55,420 bases of DNA, from the NCBI GenBank assembly GCA_003554535.1, contig PWGT01000209.1, forward strand, positions 1-55,420, in the 5' to 3' direction. Origin of the DNA: Syntrophomonadaceae bacterium. GTDB lineage: Bacteria; Bacillota_D; Dethiobacteria; DTU022; PWGO01. The first letter of the stretch is position 1. Each line of letters starts with the position of its first letter. This document shows, one piece after another, positions 28,063 to 36,226 of this stretch. The position numbers were made by a program, and so were the translations under genes. Below the pieces are notes generated by a model. That model did no database searches, was not told the origin of the DNA, and saw nothing but the letters and a program-made list of their open reading frames with translations.

Positions 28063-28575
28063 CTACTTCGTCTTTGGCGCAAGAATCATGATCATGTTTC
28101 TACCCTCTACTTTAGGTTCTTTCTCCACAACCCCTACTTCAGAAATTTCGTCAGCTAATCGATTACATAAATCCTTGCCTATATCTTTATGGGTAATTTC
28201 CCTGCCGCGGAACATGATAGTTACCTTGACTTTATCGCCGCCTTTCAAAAAGCGAAGGCAGTTTTTAAGTTTGACGTTAAAATCATGGTCATCAATACCG
28301 GGCCTTAACTTAACTTCTTTCACCGAAATAATTTTCTGATTCTTCTTGGCTTCTTTCTCCTTCTTGCTTTGCTCATACTTATACTTGCCGTAATCCATAA
28401 CCCTACAAACAGGTGGTTTGGAATTCGGCGACACATTGACCAGATCCAGGTTTTTCTTGTGGGCAACTTCCAGGGCATCATTTAGCCCCATAATTCCTAA
28501 CTGGGTCCCATCGCTGTCAATCAATCTAACTTCCTTTGCTTTAATCTGATCATTGATCAACAGATCCTTAGCGAT
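28063..28575 (-). CDS. infC: Translation initiation factor IF-3, probable ATC start codon
   Basis: IF-3 keeps the 30S subunit free and proofreads initiator tRNA and start codon choice. The two IF-3 domains are clear: N-terminal INDQIKAKEVRLIDSDGTQLG, with the PNSKPPVCRVMDYGKYKYEQ signature, a lysine-rich linker, and C-terminal RPGIDDHDFNVKLKNCLRFL. GGAGG stands 8 nt before an ATC codon at 28575, giving (M)AKDLLINDQ, which matches IF-3 N-termini. The only standard start in reach, GTG 28584, overlaps the ribosome site. Rare AUU/AUC/AUA starts are an established autoregulatory feature of infC: IF-3 discriminates against its own start codon. Confidence 0.93.
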   Translation of the reverse strand: MAKDLLINDQIKAKEVRLIDSDGTQLGIMGLNDALEVAHKKNLDLVNVSPNSKPPVCRVMDYGKYKYEQSKKEKEAKKNQKIISVKEVKLRPGIDDHDFNVKLKNCLRFLKGGDKVKVTIMFRGREITHKDIGKDLCNRLADEISEVGVVEKEPKVEGRNMIMILAPKTK

Positions 28576-28594
28576 TACTGTCACCTCCGTTTTT

Positions 28595-28625
28595 TAAATT
28601 AAAAAGAGCAGTGATCCCACTGCTC
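28595..28625 (-). terminator. Attenuator terminator upstream of infC
   Basis: GAGCAGTG and CACTGCTC form a perfect 8-bp stem with a GGAT loop, followed by TTTTT, ending about 20 nt before the IF-3 start. The position matches the conditional terminator of Bacillus-type infC-rpmI-rplT leaders. Confidence 0.8.
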
Positions 28626-28740
28626 ATACAATCCCAAATAAATTTTGGTTTTTGCAACCCTGGTCGCTATACCAAATGGCATGCTTCCGGGTGAGAAGCA
28701 GAGGGCTTCTACTTGATCATCATATCTTTTGCTGACTATA
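28626..28740 (-). promoter_or_regulatory. infC-rpmI-rplT leader RNA, probable L20-responsive attenuator
   Basis: This non-coding leader contains an AGAAGC/GCTTCT hairpin and an ACCC...GGGT long-range pairing just before the terminator. In Bacillota, ribosomal protein L20 binds such leaders and promotes termination of its own operon. I assign it by position and structure, not by a recognised consensus. Confidence 0.55.
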
Positions 28741-28742
28741 AT

Positions 28743-28771
28743 ATCCTAACAAATCTATTATTGGAAGTCAA
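28743..28771 (-). promoter_or_regulatory. Sigma-A promoter for infC-rpmI-rplT
   Basis: TTGACT (28771-28766), a 17-nt spacer and TAGGAT (28748-28743) on the minus strand, starting the infC leader just after the thrS stop. Confidence 0.6.
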
Positions 28772-28785
28772 TTATAACTTATATT

Positions 28786-30720
28786 TTACTCTTTACTCTT
28801 TTCCTCCGGCAATTTCCGATAATGAATCTCTTCCTTAAGTAGGCCAATAAACTCTTCCCTATCTACTTCACCCAGATCTCCCTGAGTGCGGTACCTTAGA
28901 GCAACCTGTCCACTTTCTATTTCCTTCTCCCCCAAAACCAGCATATAAGGTATCTTCCTTAGCTGAGCTTCTCTAACTTTTTTGCCAAGTTTTTCGCTGC
29001 GCATGTCCACTTCTGCCCGGAAACCTTCTTTGAGTAACCTGTCATGGAAATCAGACGCTGCCCCATGCTGATCTTCGGACAAAGGCATAACTATTACTTG
29101 CACCGGAGCCAGCCAGGTAGGGAACCATCCGCCAAAATGCTCTATTAATAAGGCTAAAAATCGCTCCATGGCTCCGTATATAACCCGGTGGATAATTACC
29201 GGGCGGTGTTTTTCCCCATCACTTCCCACATAGGTTAAATCAAAGTTTTCCGGCATCTGAAAGTCAAGCTGAATGGTTCCACACTGCCAAGTCCTTCCCA
29301 GACAATCCTTGAGGTGAAAATCTATCTTCGGCCCATAAAAAGCGCCTTCACCTTCCCGGATAATATAATCCAGGTTTTTCTGCTGCAGTACACTCTTGAG
29401 TATGGAAATAGCCCTGTCCCACAACTCATCGCTCCCCATAGACTTTTGGGGACGAGTGCTAAGCTCGATTTGATACTCAAAACCAAAGACATCATAAAAA
29501 CGCTGAATCATATCTATAATCCCGCCAACTTCACTTTCCACCTGCTCCGGAAGCATGAAAAGGTGAGCATCATCCTGGGTGAAGCTACGCACCCTCATCA
29601 GTCCATGCAGTGTGCCGGAAAGTTCATGGCGGTGAACCTGTCCAAGTTCGGCAATGCGCAGTGGAAAGTCCCGGTAGCTGTGCATCTTGGATAAATAGAC
29701 CAGCATTGCACCCGGGCAGTTCATGGGCTTAATAGCAAACTCCTTCTCGTCTATCTCCGAAAAATACATATTCTCCCGATAATGATCCCAGTGGCCGGAT
29801 CGTTTCCACAGTTCACAGTCCAAAAGGATGGGAGTCTTAATTTCCTGGTAATCAGCCCTGGCATGCTCCTCACGCCAGAATGATTCTAACTCTCGCCAGA
29901 TGACCATCCCGTTGTGATGAAAAACCGGAAAGCCGGGTGCTTCCGGATGCATGCTAAAGAGTTCCATGTCCTTGGCAATCTGTCGATGATCCCTTTTCTT
30001 GGCTTCTTCCAGCATCTTCAAGTATTGTTTAAGCCTTTTCTTCTCTGGGAAAGAAACCCCGTAAACTCGCTGCAGCATTGGATTTCGCTCATCACCGCGC
30101 CAGTAGGCCCCCGCCAGACTAGTGAGATTAAATGCTTTAACCCGCCCCGTGGAAGGCAAATGTGGACCACGACACAGATCCACAAATTCCCCCTGCCGGT
30201 AACAGGAGATATATTCTTCATCGGGGAACTCCGCTATTAATTCTACTTTATAATCTTCCCCCTGCTCTTTAAACATTTTTTCAGCTTCAGCCTTGTCCAG
30301 TTCCAGCCTCTCCAGGGGAATATCTTCTTTAACTATTTTCTGCATCTCTTTTTCGATGCTTTCCAAATCATTAGATGATATAGGCTCAGGAAAATCAAAA
30401 TCATAATAAAACCCGGTCTCTATAGCCGGGCCAATGCCCAGTTTGACATCAGGATACAATCGCTTTACTGCCTGAGCCAGCACATGACTGCTGGTATGCC
30501 AGTAAATAGCAGCGCCCTCTTCACTTTCAAAAGTAAGGAACTCCACATTAGTCGACTCTTCTAGCACAGTGCTTAAATCACGCAGTACCCCATTAACCAA
30601 AGCAGCAACTGCTTTCCCCGCCATGCCGGGATCAACTTCCTTACATATTTCGATTAGGCTAGAACCTTTCAGACAATCATGAGATGATTTCCCCACTATT
30701 TCCACATTAATATACTCCAA
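28786..30720 (-). CDS. thrS: Threonine-tRNA ligase
   Basis: Charges tRNA-Thr and clears misacylated Ser. The 644-residue enzyme has the N-terminal TGS domain (1-65), the editing domain with HTSSHVLAQAVKRLYPD near 75 and CRGPHLPSTGRV near 183, the class II core with RMxEL-like LGQVHRHELSGTLHGLMRVR, GxFYGPKIDFHLKD and the C-terminal anticodon-binding domain. The TTG start at 30720 has GGAGG 7 nt upstream. No T-box leader is evident in the 90 nt before it. It lies upstream of infC, a common order. Confidence 0.96.
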   Translation of the reverse strand: MEYINVEIVGKSSHDCLKGSSLIEICKEVDPGMAGKAVAALVNGVLRDLSTVLEESTNVEFLTFESEEGAAIYWHTSSHVLAQAVKRLYPDVKLGIGPAIETGFYYDFDFPEPISSNDLESIEKEMQKIVKEDIPLERLELDKAEAEKMFKEQGEDYKVELIAEFPDEEYISCYRQGEFVDLCRGPHLPSTGRVKAFNLTSLAGAYWRGDERNPMLQRVYGVSFPEKKRLKQYLKMLEEAKKRDHRQIAKDMELFSMHPEAPGFPVFHHNGMVIWRELESFWREEHARADYQEIKTPILLDCELWKRSGHWDHYRENMYFSEIDEKEFAIKPMNCPGAMLVYLSKMHSYRDFPLRIAELGQVHRHELSGTLHGLMRVRSFTQDDAHLFMLPEQVESEVGGIIDMIQRFYDVFGFEYQIELSTRPQKSMGSDELWDRAISILKSVLQQKNLDYIIREGEGAFYGPKIDFHLKDCLGRTWQCGTIQLDFQMPENFDLTYVGSDGEKHRPVIIHRVIYGAMERFLALLIEHFGGWFPTWLAPVQVIVMPLSEDQHGAASDFHDRLLKEGFRAEVDMRSEKLGKKVREAQLRKIPYMLVLGEKEIESGQVALRYRTQGDLGEVDREEFIGLLKEEIHYRKLPEEKSKE

Positions 30721-30811
30721 AATTTCGCCTCCAACTTCTGCATATTTTATCGTAGCTTTTCCAGTTTAATTACTTTCCCTCACACTACAAAACTTACACC
30801 GTCTTATTCCA

Positions 30812-31930
30812 TTACCTTATACCACTCTCTTCATGACGGTGGATATCTATGTTACGCTTTTCCAATTCCTTAATAAACTTATCCGGCTTTACTGCTCCAT
30901 CAGCCTCAGGAGCAAAAACCCCCGTGCGCTTTATTTCTCCTCTACCCAACATCAAGGCACCTATGGAGAGGGGTATTCCCGTCAAATTATGCATATTATC
31001 TACAGCCTGGTAAGTTATAGTGGTTCGGGCACCATTCTTGTAACCATGCACATCAACCCTAATAGAAGAAAAGCTAACTGCAGAGCCAATTCGGTGAAAC
31101 ATAGGCATTGACTTTTTAAATGCCTTACCCAGTAAATCTTTTTTGATGGGTGAATTGGTCATGCGGGCTTTTGAAAGAAACTTCATAAAATTATTCAAGT
31201 AACTCTCTTTCAGTCCCCCCTTAAGGGTTACATTTTTTACATCGGGAAGATACCTGGGAATAGTTATCGGTTCCGGATGCCCCAAGTTAAAAGTTCTTAC
31301 CCGTCCCATGGGGCTCACAAAATCCACTGGCTCCGGGTTGCTTCCCGCTTTAACCTGGATTTCATCCCCATTCTTAAAAGAGGGAACATATCCATCAAAT
31401 ATATGTAAAGTGTGTAAAATAACTGCAGCACCTTCTGAATCGTTGGCACTACCACCCCAGTAAATATTTATTAAATCAATTTCCTCCATTTCTTCATATC
31501 CTTTCCGGGCCAATAAATTGCTCATACCCGGAGTCCAGCCCATCCCGGTCATCACTTTAACTTTCTTCTGCCTGGCCTTTTCATCTAAAGGCAACACTGA
31601 ATAAACTGCGTCATGGTCATCGCAAATGCTGGTACAATGAACTCCTGCCTCTATGCAAGCATCCACCACCTTCTTTTCAAATAAATAAAAAGGGCCAACT
31701 GCACTTGCCACTACATCGTACTCCCGAATAGTATCTACCAATTTTTTATGAAACATCACATCCACTGTAGAAACATCTACCCGGTCATCCTTCAAAGATA
31801 GAGCAAGTTCATTTGCCGCTTCCGTATTAATATCTGCAATAGTTAATCTTTCCACATCATCCTGGGTTACAAGATCCTGCACCGCCCTTTTGGCCATTTC
31901 CCCTGCGCCACCCAACACAATTATTTTCAA
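30812..31930 (-). CDS. Saccharopine dehydrogenase family protein
   Basis: A 372-residue NAD(P)-dependent oxidoreductase of the saccharopine dehydrogenase/carboxynorspermidine synthase type. The N-terminal Rossmann fold has IVLGGAGEMAKRAVQDL (GxGxxG variant) and DINTEAANELA. ASAVGPFYLFEKKVVDACIEAG and HCTSICDDHDAV are typical family blocks. The substrate is unknown: relatives act in lysine or polyamine metabolism or are uncharacterised. TTG start at 31930 with AAAGGAGG 7 nt upstream. It sits alone between the GTPase and thrS on the same strand. Confidence 0.8.
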   Translation of the reverse strand: MKIIVLGGAGEMAKRAVQDLVTQDDVERLTIADINTEAANELALSLKDDRVDVSTVDVMFHKKLVDTIREYDVVASAVGPFYLFEKKVVDACIEAGVHCTSICDDHDAVYSVLPLDEKARQKKVKVMTGMGWTPGMSNLLARKGYEEMEEIDLINIYWGGSANDSEGAAVILHTLHIFDGYVPSFKNGDEIQVKAGSNPEPVDFVSPMGRVRTFNLGHPEPITIPRYLPDVKNVTLKGGLKESYLNNFMKFLSKARMTNSPIKKDLLGKAFKKSMPMFHRIGSAVSFSSIRVDVHGYKNGARTTITYQAVDNMHNLTGIPLSIGALMLGRGEIKRTGVFAPEADGAVKPDKFIKELEKRNIDIHRHEESGIR

Positions 31931-32037
31931 TATAAAAACCTCCTTTAGTAAAAGGCATAAAAAACCTGAACAAGCCTCATGAATATTAACAGTACAAAGT
32001 TCGGAACTGGATATGTTTTTTCCTGCTTTGTACCCAA

Positions 32038-33009
32038 CTACATTTGCAATTCTACAACATCCCCGTCTTCCAAAACATGATCACGAGGAACAGCCTGGCC
32101 ATCAAAGCGTGCAGATCCCCAAACCAGAGCACTTTTCAAGTTACTGGCAAAGTCTTTGTGGATCTCCTCAGCAAAGTCGAGAACCGTACTCCCCCTTTTC
32201 AAAATAAAAGGCTGATCCATGTCCGCCTGCCTGCCAGGAGCTTTTCCGTAAACCCTGATCACATCCAGCAACCGGAAAACATTTTCCTTAAACTCTTCCA
32301 GCCCATTCCCATTAGCAGATACACCATGTAACTCCAACTCCGGCTTTAACTCCCGTATCAGTTGCAAATTTTCCTTTCCCTCATCAGTATCAACCTTGCT
32401 AGCTAAAATCATATAAGGCTTGGGCGCTATTACTTCATCCTGCTCTTCAGTAATATCAATAATCTTCTTTTCATGAAGCAACTCCAGGATTCCTTCCAAT
32501 TGCTCTAAGCAATCCCCGGCCAAGGCATCCACCATGATGAGCAAGGCATCAGCACTTTGGATTGTATTCATAAACCCGGGAGGAAAGTTTTCGGGCATTA
32601 TGGGAGGACCATCCACAATCTGGACATGAGTATCTCTATAAGGCATCATTCCAGCCACCGGCTGGGAAGTAGTATAGGGATATTCGGCTATCTTTACTTT
32701 TGCCCGTGACAACGCTCCCAGTAAAGAAGATTTACCGACATTGGGATAACCCACAAGCACAACCTGTCCGGCTCCCTGTTTTTCCACCTTAAAAGGATCG
32801 TAGGTGCTTTTAGAAGGCTTTTTCTTCTGGCTCTCCTCACGCAGCTTAGCCAGCCTGCTTTTAATATCAGCTTGAAGCTTCTCGGTGCCTTTATGTTTGG
32901 GAATAGCTGAAAGCATATCCTGCAGAGCAGCTTTTTTTTCTTCAATGGTTTGAGCTTTTTTATAGGCTTCTTCTGCTTCGTAATACTGAGGAGTAAGATT
33001 CGCAGGCAT
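32038..33009 (-). CDS. DRG/Obg-like GTPase with C-terminal TGS domain
   Basis: A 323-residue protein: N-terminal helical region (1-70), G1 loop GYPNVGKSS at 87-95, switch region [14 protein letters not shown]4-type ASKVD, and a C-terminal TGS domain (about 240-323) opening [20 protein letters not shown]. The order resembles the DRG branch of the Obg family, better known from archaea and eukaryotes, where it acts with ribosomes. The G3 motif reads DGPPI instead of DxPG, so GTP hydrolysis may be altered. Start ATG 33009 with GGGAG upstream. The cellular role is not known from this context. Confidence 0.8.
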   Translation of the reverse strand: MPANLTPQYYEAEEAYKKAQTIEEKKAALQDMLSAIPKHKGTEKLQADIKSRLAKLREESQKKKPSKSTYDPFKVEKQGAGQVVLVGYPNVGKSSLLGALSRAKVKIAEYPYTTSQPVAGMMPYRDTHVQIVDGPPIMPENFPPGFMNTIQSADALLIMVDALAGDCLEQLEGILELLHEKKIIDITEEQDEVIAPKPYMILASKVDTDEGKENLQLIRELKPELELHGVSANGNGLEEFKENVFRLLDVIRVYGKAPGRQADMDQPFILKRGSTVLDFAEEIHKDFASNLKSALVWGSARFDGQAVPRDHVLEDGDVVELQM

Positions 33010-33071
33010 CTAATTACACTCCCATTTCAAGAGCAAATTTAAATCCCCTACACATAAGTAGGGGAACTAAG

Positions 33072-33146
33072 TGGTGCGCCCGGGAGGTTTCGAACCTCCG
33101 GCCTCCTGCGCGTCAAGCAGGCGCTCTCCCCCTGAGCTACAGGCGC
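33072..33146 (-). tRNA. tRNA-Val (anticodon GAC)
   Basis: A 75-nt cloverleaf with encoded CCA. Acceptor GCGCCTG pairs with CGGGCGC (one G-T), the D-arm has AGCTCAG, the anticodon stem CCTGC/GCAGG holds the loop TTGACGC with anticodon GAC, and the T-arm is GGAGG-TTCGAAA-CCTCC. GAC reads GUC (and GUU) valine codons. It stands alone upstream of the GTPase gene. Confidence 0.95.
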
Positions 33147-33490
33147 TTGAACTGTCTCACTCGCTGTCTATCAGTCTTTTTAGGATTTGGTATATCTTTC
33201 CATTGTCCTAATTTTGCTTGTTTTAACCCTTTTTATTTAATAATAATTTTTAACTCCCTTACGGACTATACCAAAGGGATATCTCCTTCCCCATTTTGCT
33301 GTTGTCGGTGGATCTATTTTAAGCTTACCTTACTTATTAATTGAAACATAATTATGATTCGATCGTCAAGAAGAAATCATCCATCATTCCTAAAATTTAA
33401 CCTCTTCTAGTTCCCGAATAGCAGTGATTAATCAAGACACAGAATATATCAGTAATTTGGCATAGTTTTATTATGTTCAGGTTCCAGAAG
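33147..33490. other. Intergenic region without recognised features
   Basis: About 340 bp of AT-rich sequence between tRNA-Val and the end of the PLP-enzyme pair. I see no gene, strong hairpin or promoter beyond a possible upstream promoter for the tRNA. Confidence 0.5.
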
Positions 33491-34624
33491 TTACTTTAGA
33501 GCTTGTTCTAGATCCGCAATCAAATCTTCAGGTGCTTCCAAGCCCACGGAAAGGCGTACCAGATCTTCTCCTATTCCCATTTGTTCCCTGATATCAATGG
33601 GGATACTGTCATGGGACATGGTGCAGGGATAAGTAATTATACTTTCTACTGCCCCCAGACTGGTCGCCAGTACCGGTATTCGAACATTTTCCAACATGTT
33701 ACGGGCTTTGGTGGAAGATTGCAAACGGAAAGAAATGATACCTCCGTCACCATCTGCTTGTTCCTGGTGAATTTGGTGACCGGGATTTTGTATAAGACTA
33801 GGGTAATATACCTCATTTACATAAGAATGTTCATTTAGCCAGGCGGCTAATGCCCGGGCGCTTTCCTGGTGTTGTTCCATACGCACCTTTAAAGTTTTAA
33901 TTCCTCGCATTAACAGCCAGCAATCCTGTGGAGCGGCTATGGCCCCGAATGTGTTCTGTAGAAATTTTATCCTGCTTGCAAGATTCTCACAGTTAACACA
34001 AGCTGCCCCGATGATGAGATCACTGTGTCCTCCCAGATATTTGGTGGCGCTATGAATAACTATATCTATACCCAATTCCAGAGGACGTTGGAAATAAGGA
34101 GTCATGAAGGTATTATCCATAATGGTTAAAAGGTTATAAGTCTGGGCCAATTGCACAGTTTGACGAATATTAGTTATTTTTAGTAAAGGATTGGAGGGCG
34201 ATTCTAAATAAATTGCCCGGGTATTATCTTTTATATTCCGTTCAATATTTTCCGGAATGGTAGTGTCAATAAAAGTAGTTTCTATTCCCAGGCGTTGAAA
34301 AAGGCCGGTTAATGCCCGGTAAGTCCCTCCGTAAACATCGCTGGTTACCAGCAGATGATCTCCGGGGGAAAATAATAAAAATATACTTGATATAGTTGCC
34401 ATGCCTGAGGCAAAAGCAAAAGCTCTGTATCCGTTTTCCAGTTTAGTCAGGATGTTTTCCAGAGTATTGCGAGTGGGGTTGGCAGAACGAGAATATTCAT
34501 ATGCCCCGTCATTTTCCAACCCATCCTGGTGGAATGTTGATACTTGGTAAATTGGATAACTTACTGCTCCGGTAACCGGATCCACTTCATTGCCGGTGTG
34601 CAATATCTTAGTACTTTTTTTCAT
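33491..34624 (-). CDS. Cystathionine gamma-synthase/lyase family PLP enzyme, downstream copy
   Basis: A 377-residue trans-sulfuration enzyme of the Cys/Met metabolism PLP family. The lysine-containing motif SATKYLGGHSDLIIGA near residue 193 binds PLP; YEYSRSANPTRNTLE and ESPSNPLLKITNI are family blocks. Members act as cystathionine gamma-synthase, beta- or gamma-lyase or homocysteine gamma-lyase; sequence alone does not separate these here. Its ATG overlaps the TGA of the upstream paralogue (ATGA), so both are co-translated. The pair could interconvert cysteine and homocysteine (MetI/MetC or MccB type). Confidence 0.88.
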   Translation of the reverse strand: MKKSTKILHTGNEVDPVTGAVSYPIYQVSTFHQDGLENDGAYEYSRSANPTRNTLENILTKLENGYRAFAFASGMATISSIFLLFSPGDHLLVTSDVYGGTYRALTGLFQRLGIETTFIDTTIPENIERNIKDNTRAIYLESPSNPLLKITNIRQTVQLAQTYNLLTIMDNTFMTPYFQRPLELGIDIVIHSATKYLGGHSDLIIGAACVNCENLASRIKFLQNTFGAIAAPQDCWLLMRGIKTLKVRMEQHQESARALAAWLNEHSYVNEVYYPSLIQNPGHQIHQEQADGDGGIISFRLQSSTKARNMLENVRIPVLATSLGAVESIITYPCTMSHDSIPIDIREQMGIGEDLVRLSVGLEAPEDLIADLEQALK

Positions 34625-35760
34625 GATAAAGCTACCTCCATATCTTGAATCAAATCTTTCTGATCTTCAATGCCTATCGAAAGGCGTAGCAGTCGATTGT
34701 TGATTCCCAAACTGTTTCTGGTTTCTTCGTTGATATCTCCATGGGTTTGTGTGTAGGGAAAAGTGACCAGCGTTTCTATACCTCCCAGGCTTTCGGCAAA
34801 GGAAATTAATTCGATGTGCTCTAAAAACCGGGGAATAAGCTCTGGTGTTCTAACTTCAAAAGAAATCATGGCCCCGTATCCTCTTGCCTGTTTTAGGTTT
34901 AGCAGGTATCCGGGATTATCGGGCAAGCCCGGATAATACACCCTTGTGACCTGAGGATGGTTTTGTAACCACCGGGCCAGTGAAACTGCATTTTGTTGTT
35001 GCTTTTCCATGCGTATCCCCAATGTTTTTATTCCTCTGAGTAGCAGCCAGCTTTCATGAGGAGATAAAATGCTACCTGTAGAGTTTTGCCAAAAATAAAG
35101 CTTATCGCCTATTTCCTGATCCTTTACTGCAACCAGGCCTGCAATAAGATCATTATGCCCACCCAAGTATTTAGAGGCACTGTGAATCACTATGTCGGCT
35201 CCCAACTGTAAAGGATTTTGTAAATAAGGGGTTAAAAACGTATTGTCCACGATCAGCAAAATATTGTTTTGGTGTGCAATCTGGGCAATAGCTTTCAGAT
35301 CGCAAACTTTTAAAAGTGGGTTTGTTGGCGATTCAATAAAAATAGCGGCGGTATCTTCTTGTATGGCATTAGTTATTTCCTGCAAATTGGTAGTATCCAC
35401 GTAGGTAGCCTCTATGTGATATTGATTTAGTATTTCGTTCAATAAACGGTAGGTACCCCCATATATATCTTCTGTCATAATGAGGTGTGAATTATAACCG
35501 AGAAACATAAAAACATTGGTTATGGCAGACATTCCTGAGGGGTAGGCAAGCCCAATGTTTCCATTTTCCAAAGCAGCAATACCTTTTTCAAGAACAAGGC
35601 GTGTGGGATTACCACTTCGACTGTAATCGAATCCGGTGCTTTCATTAAGCGCCGGATGTTGGAAAGTAGCAGTTTGGTAGATAGGTACGCTTATTGAGCC
35701 TTTACAGTCATAACCCACTCCCATGTTTGCAGCCAGAGTATCTAATTCCATTTTTTTCAC
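34621..35760 (-). CDS. Cystathionine gamma-synthase/lyase family PLP enzyme, upstream copy
   Basis: A 379-residue paralogue of the gene it overlaps: FDYSRSGNPTRLVLEKGIAA, ESPTNPLLKVCDL and the PLP-lysine motif SASKYLGGHNDLIAGL are all present. It is first in the two-gene unit, so perhaps the gamma-synthase partner with the second as the lyase; this division is inference. It reads from an AT-rich control region with a consensus TTGACA and palindromes, divergent from the transporter-cysK-CODH genes, which makes joint control by sulfur status plausible. Confidence 0.88.
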   Translation of the reverse strand: MKKMELDTLAANMGVGYDCKGSISVPIYQTATFQHPALNESTGFDYSRSGNPTRLVLEKGIAALENGNIGLAYPSGMSAITNVFMFLGYNSHLIMTEDIYGGTYRLLNEILNQYHIEATYVDTTNLQEITNAIQEDTAAIFIESPTNPLLKVCDLKAIAQIAHQNNILLIVDNTFLTPYLQNPLQLGADIVIHSASKYLGGHNDLIAGLVAVKDQEIGDKLYFWQNSTGSILSPHESWLLLRGIKTLGIRMEKQQQNAVSLARWLQNHPQVTRVYYPGLPDNPGYLLNLKQARGYGAMISFEVRTPELIPRFLEHIELISFAESLGGIETLVTFPYTQTHGDINEETRNSLGINNRLLRLSIGIEDQKDLIQDMEVALS

Positions 35761-36226
35761 CTCAAACCTATGTGCTGTTTTTTGCTATTGATAGTTGATA
35801 GATATATGTCACATATTAGCTATATTACTATATTAGAAGAAGCCATATTAATATGTCGTAATATATTGATTTTGTTAATTGTCAAGTTCCTGCACCAAAA
35901 TTAAAAATATGTTTTAACGAGTTGATTACATTATAAATATTTTAATTCTATCAATCCTATAGTGTTAATAGATTTTAATAGTTATAAGTGTTTAAGTCAA
36001 GCTAAAACCGCAGCCCACAACAATAAAATGGCGCAAAGATAGGGAAATAAATAAATTAAATTAGGTTTCAACCTTATTGCCCGTACCATGGATAAAAATT
36101 TTCGTATAAGTAAAAAACGCAAAATAAGCAAAAACCTAATTGACATTCAGCAAAATTTTGTCTTAATATAAAAAGGCAACCAATATTATCGATTTAGTAG
36201 GATATCTAAATGGAAGGTGTGAGTTG
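35761..36226. promoter_or_regulatory. Divergent control region between the PLP pair and the ABC/cysK/CODH series
   Basis: About 465 bp, very AT-rich, without genes. For the minus strand, TTGACA (35885-35880), a 16-nt spacer and TATTAC (35863-35858) form a promoter; a perfect palindrome CATATTAATATG (35844-35855) lies over the expected start site. A second one, ATATGT-C-ACATAT (35804-35816), lies in the leader. The plus-strand promoter is described separately. No SAM riboswitch or T-box is recognised. Confidence 0.55.
36140..36169 (+). promoter_or_regulatory. Promoter with internal palindrome for the ABC-cysK-CODH series
   Basis: TTGACA (36140-36145), an 18-nt spacer and TAATAT (36164-36169). 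The spacer contains the perfect palindrome CAAAATTTTG (36151-36160), a likely repressor site because a bound protein would block polymerase. Transcription should start about 50 nt before the binding-protein gene. Confidence 0.65.

Noticed and set aside
27841..28158. 105-codon plus-strand ORF
   Set aside because: Antisense to rpmI and infC.
35761..36226. SAM riboswitch in front of the trans-sulfuration genes
   Set aside because: No conserved stems or terminator seen; the region is AT-rich with palindromes only.
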